Assembly (NCBI GenBank): GCA_964431205.1
Contig: CAYSIX010000125.1
Location: 1 to 12,030 of the forward strand
Origin: CAYSIX01 sp964431205
GTDB taxonomy: Bacteria; Planctomycetota; Phycisphaerae; Phycisphaerales; Phycisphaeraceae
Direction of reading: 5' to 3'
DNA: 12,030 nucleotides
Under the pieces are notes generated by a model. The model searched no databases, had not been told where the DNA came from, and saw only the letters and a list, made by a program, of their open reading frames with translations. Position 1 is the first letter of the stretch. Every line of letters begins with the position of its first letter. A program made the position numbers and the translations under genes. This document shows positions 9,894 through 12,030 of the stretch, piece after piece.

Positions 9894-12030
9894 TCAGGCG
9901 ACCTTCTCGGCGACGGGCTCGGGCTTGGACTGAGCCTCGGCCTCGGCCGCCTCCCAGTGGATGAGCCCGGGGACGCTGAGGCTCTGGAACAGCTCGCCGC
10001 CGGGCACGACGCGGATGGCGAAGCCGTGGCGCCCGCTGGTCCCGGCGAGCAGTTCGCCGCCGAACCGGTGGCGCCCACCGCCGAGGTCCTCTTCGTGCGC
10101 CAGGTCGGTGACGGTGCCGTCGACGAGCCGGTGGTCGTTGTTGAGGGTTCCGGCGTAGGCCTGAACGCGGACCTCGTCGGCGCGGAGCTCGCCGAGGTTG
10201 ATCACGACGCCGAGTCGCAGGCGGTCTCGGACGCCCAGCGGCCGTTGGGTGTCGGCCTGGACGTCCTCGATGCGCAGGTGCGGCCAGGCGCCGCGGAGGC
10301 GGTACTCCTGATGCGCCAGAGCGATGGCGCCGGCCATGTTGTCGGCGGCGAGCCGCTGGGCGCGTTCCACGGCGGGCAGGTAGAGTTTCTCGGCGTACTC
10401 CTGGACCATCCGGTTGGTGTTGAAGCGCGGCGCGAGGCGAGCGATCGACTCCTTCATCCGTCGGATCCACTTGCGCGGCACGCCCTGGTCGTCGCGCTCG
10501 TAGAACAGCGGGACGATCTCCTTCTCGAGCAGGTCGTAGAGGGCGTGGCTTTCGAGCTGATCGGCCAGCTCGGGGTTGGCGTACTCCTCGCCGCGACCGA
10601 TGGCCCAGCCCAGCTCGGGCTCGTAGGCCTCGTCCCACCAGCCGTCGAGGATCGAGCAGTTGAGCACGCCGTTGATCGCGGCCTTCATGCCGCTGGTGCC
10701 GGAGGCCTCCATGCCGCGGCGGGGGTTGTTCAGCCACAGGTCGCAGCCCTGGACGAGGTAGCGGGCGACGTGGATGTCGTAGTTTTCGAGGAAGACGATG
10801 CGGTGGCCGATCTGCGACTCGCGGGCGAAGTGGACGATCTGGCGGATCAGGTCCTTGCCGCCGCCGTCGGCGGGGTGGGACTTGCCGGCGATCAGGAACT
10901 GGACGGGTCGCTCGCTGCTGGCCAGCAGGCGTTGCAGGCGTTTCTCGTTGGTCAGGAACAGGTTGCCGCGCTTGTAGGTGGCAAAGCGACGGGCGAACCC
11001 GATGGTCAGGGCGTTGGGGCTGATGGCTTCGACGGTCTGGCGGATGTGCTCGGGGCTGGCGCCGCGGGCCTGGAGCTGCTGGGTCAGCCGCCGTCGGGCC
11101 CAGATGATCATGCGATGGCGGCGGTGCTCGTGGACGCGCCACAGCTCCTCATCGGGCACCTCGTGGATGGCGCGCCAGACGTCGTGATCGGCCGGGTTGG
11201 CCTGCCACCGCCCGCCGAGGTAGCGGTCCAGCAGGAAGATCAGGTCACCCGAGAGCCAACTGCGCGCGTGGCAGCCGTTGGTCACGTGCGTGATCGGCAC
11301 CTCGTGCTCGGGCACCTGCGGCCAGATGTTGTTCCACATGGCGCGGCTGATGCGCCCGTGCAGCCGGCTGACGCCGTTGGCCCAGTGGCTGGTGCGGATC
11401 GCCAGCACGGCCATGGAGAAGAACTCCTTACGGTTCAGGACGTTTTCGCGGCCCAGCGCCAGTAGGCCCTCCATGTCCAGCTTCAACCCCTCGACGTAGT
11501 GTCGGAAGTATCGCTGGATCATGTCGGGCGGGAAGCGGTCGATGCCGGCGGGCACGGGCGTGTGCGTGGTGAACACGTGGCTGGCCGAGGACTGCTGGCG
11601 CGCCTCGTCGAAGGTCAGGTCGTGCTGCTCGATGATGCGGCGGATGCGTTCGAGCGCGAGGAAGGCCGAGTGCCCCTCGTTCATGTGGCAGATGTCGGGG
11701 CGGATGCCGATGGCCTCGAGCGCGCGCACACCGCCGATGCCCAGCACGATCTCCTGGCGGATGCGCATCTCCATGTCGCCGCCGTAGAGCTGCCCGGTGA
11801 TGTGCCGATCCCCCTCGTCGTTGTCCGGCAGGTTCGTGTCCAGCAGGTAAAGCGGCACGCGGCCGACCATCGCCTTCCACAACGCGATGTGCACCGGCCG
11901 GCCGGGCAACTGCACCGAGACGCGCACCTGCTGGCCCTGCTCGTCCCGGACCGGCTTCAGCGGCAGGTTCGCGAAGTCCAGCTCCGGGTAGTACTCCTGC
12001 TGCCAGCCGTCGGCGTTGAGGTATTGCTGG
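9894..12030 (-). CDS. glgP: alpha-glucan (glycogen/maltodextrin) phosphorylase, 5' end off the right edge
   Basis: The C-terminal 711 residues of a GT35 alpha-glucan phosphorylase, which releases glucose 1-phosphate from alpha-1,4-glucans using pyridoxal phosphate. The frame stays open to the window edge, so the start and about 150-200 residues (probably with the N-terminal DUF3417-type domain) are missing. Visible numbering: YLNADGWQQEYYPELDF near the start, the short-form (Thermotoga/mycobacterial) type; HMNEGHSAFL (115-124); TTHTPVPAG (154-162); FARRFATYKR (345-354); and MEASGTSGMKAAING (440-454), whose Lys449 (codon 10683-10685) is the PLP-binding lysine. After about residue 590 comes a beta-rich C-terminal domain ending SVPGLIHWE plus a short Glu/Ala tail, as in this subfamily. 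The GTG at 11927 is internal, not a start. Codons are G-ending near the right edge and C-ending over most of the rest. The DinB-type gene follows 3 nt after the stop. Confidence 0.95.
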   Translation of the reverse strand, partial: QQYLNADGWQQEYYPELDFANLPLKPVRDEQGQQVRVSVQLPGRPVHIALWKAMVGRVPLYLLDTNLPDNDEGDRHITGQLYGGDMEMRIRQEIVLGIGGVRALEAIGIRPDICHMNEGHSAFLALERIRRIIEQHDLTFDEARQQSSASHVFTTHTPVPAGIDRFPPDMIQRYFRHYVEGLKLDMEGLLALGRENVLNRKEFFSMAVLAIRTSHWANGVSRLHGRISRAMWNNIWPQVPEHEVPITHVTNGCHARSWLSGDLIFLLDRYLGGRWQANPADHDVWRAIHEVPDEELWRVHEHRRHRMIIWARRRLTQQLQARGASPEHIRQTVEAISPNALTIGFARRFATYKRGNLFLTNEKRLQRLLASSERPVQFLIAGKSHPADGGGKDLIRQIVHFARESQIGHRIVFLENYDIHVARYLVQGCDLWLNNPRRGMEASGTSGMKAAINGVLNCSILDGWWDEAYEPELGWAIGRGEEYANPELADQLESHALYDLLEKEIVPLFYERDDQGVPRKWIRRMKESIARLAPRFNTNRMVQEYAEKLYLPAVERAQRLAADNMAGAIALAHQEYRLRGAWPHLRIEDVQADTQRPLGVRDRLRLGVVINLGELRADEVRVQAYAGTLNNDHRLVDGTVTDLAHEEDLGGGRHRFGGELLAGTSGRHGFAIRVVPGGELFQSLSVPGLIHWEAAEAEAQSKPEPVAEKVA

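Noticed and set aside
9538..11142. 534-codon open frame on the minus strand
   Set aside because: Out of frame within glgP and the DinB-type gene; Arg/Pro-rich with no motifs.
9387..11465. 692-codon open frame on the plus strand
   Set aside because: Antisense to glgP and the DinB-type gene, both firmly identified; Val/Ala/Gly-rich shadow.

Overview
This is a compact, very GC-rich stretch of bacterial chromosome made almost entirely of housekeeping genes. Strong C/G bias at third codon positions, GTG/TTG starts, short gaps and protein features such as an unusual Fur-like regulator and a receiver-like orphan would fit a planctomycete, perhaps near the Phycisphaerae. That placement is an inference from style, not from a marker gene. 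I see no rRNA, tRNA, CRISPR array, transposase, integrase or phage gene.

Layout. On the left (minus strand) lie the N-terminal part of NADH-quinone oxidoreductase subunit C (nuoC, running off the edge) and, just upstream of it, a 201-residue protein of unknown function. Divergent from these, on the plus strand, are a D-2-hydroxyacid dehydrogenase, a nucleoside-phosphorylase-like protein and nicotinate-mononucleotide adenylyltransferase (nadD). Convergent to nadD is glutamate dehydrogenase (gdhA, minus). It is divergent from a small receiver-like protein (plus), which in turn converges on homoserine dehydrogenase with a C-terminal ACT domain (hom, minus). A Fur-superfamily regulator (plus) is divergent from hom. 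After a 249-bp repeat-rich gap comes a tightly overlapping minus-strand operon: thiL (thiamine-phosphate kinase), tsaE (t6A tRNA modification ATPase), yacG (zinc protein, gyrase inhibitor family). Last come a DinB/DUF1572-type protein and the large, 5'-truncated alpha-glucan phosphorylase (glgP), both minus and 3 bp apart.

How the genes fit together. They serve central metabolism: respiration (nuoC), NAD synthesis (nadD), nitrogen assimilation (gdhA), aspartate-family amino acids (hom), thiamine diphosphate (thiL), tRNA modification (tsaE) and glycogen use (glgP). No single pathway unites the window.

Most notable signals. (1) A recurring promoter layout: a TANNNT -10 box ends exactly 6 nt (once 7 nt) before the start codon of five genes, on both strands and mostly at the first gene of a unit. 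This implies leaderless transcripts, whereas several downstream or leadered genes carry Shine-Dalgarno sequences. (2) Two mutually exclusive hairpins just before gdhA, one of which covers its ribosome binding site. (3) A degenerate 129-bp-offset duplication with strong hairpins between fur and yacG. (4) Receiver-like and Fur-like proteins that lack standard residues. (5) Switches between G-ending and C-ending codons inside single genes. I found no convincing new multi-gene system; the leaderless promoter pattern and the gdhA leader are the best leads.
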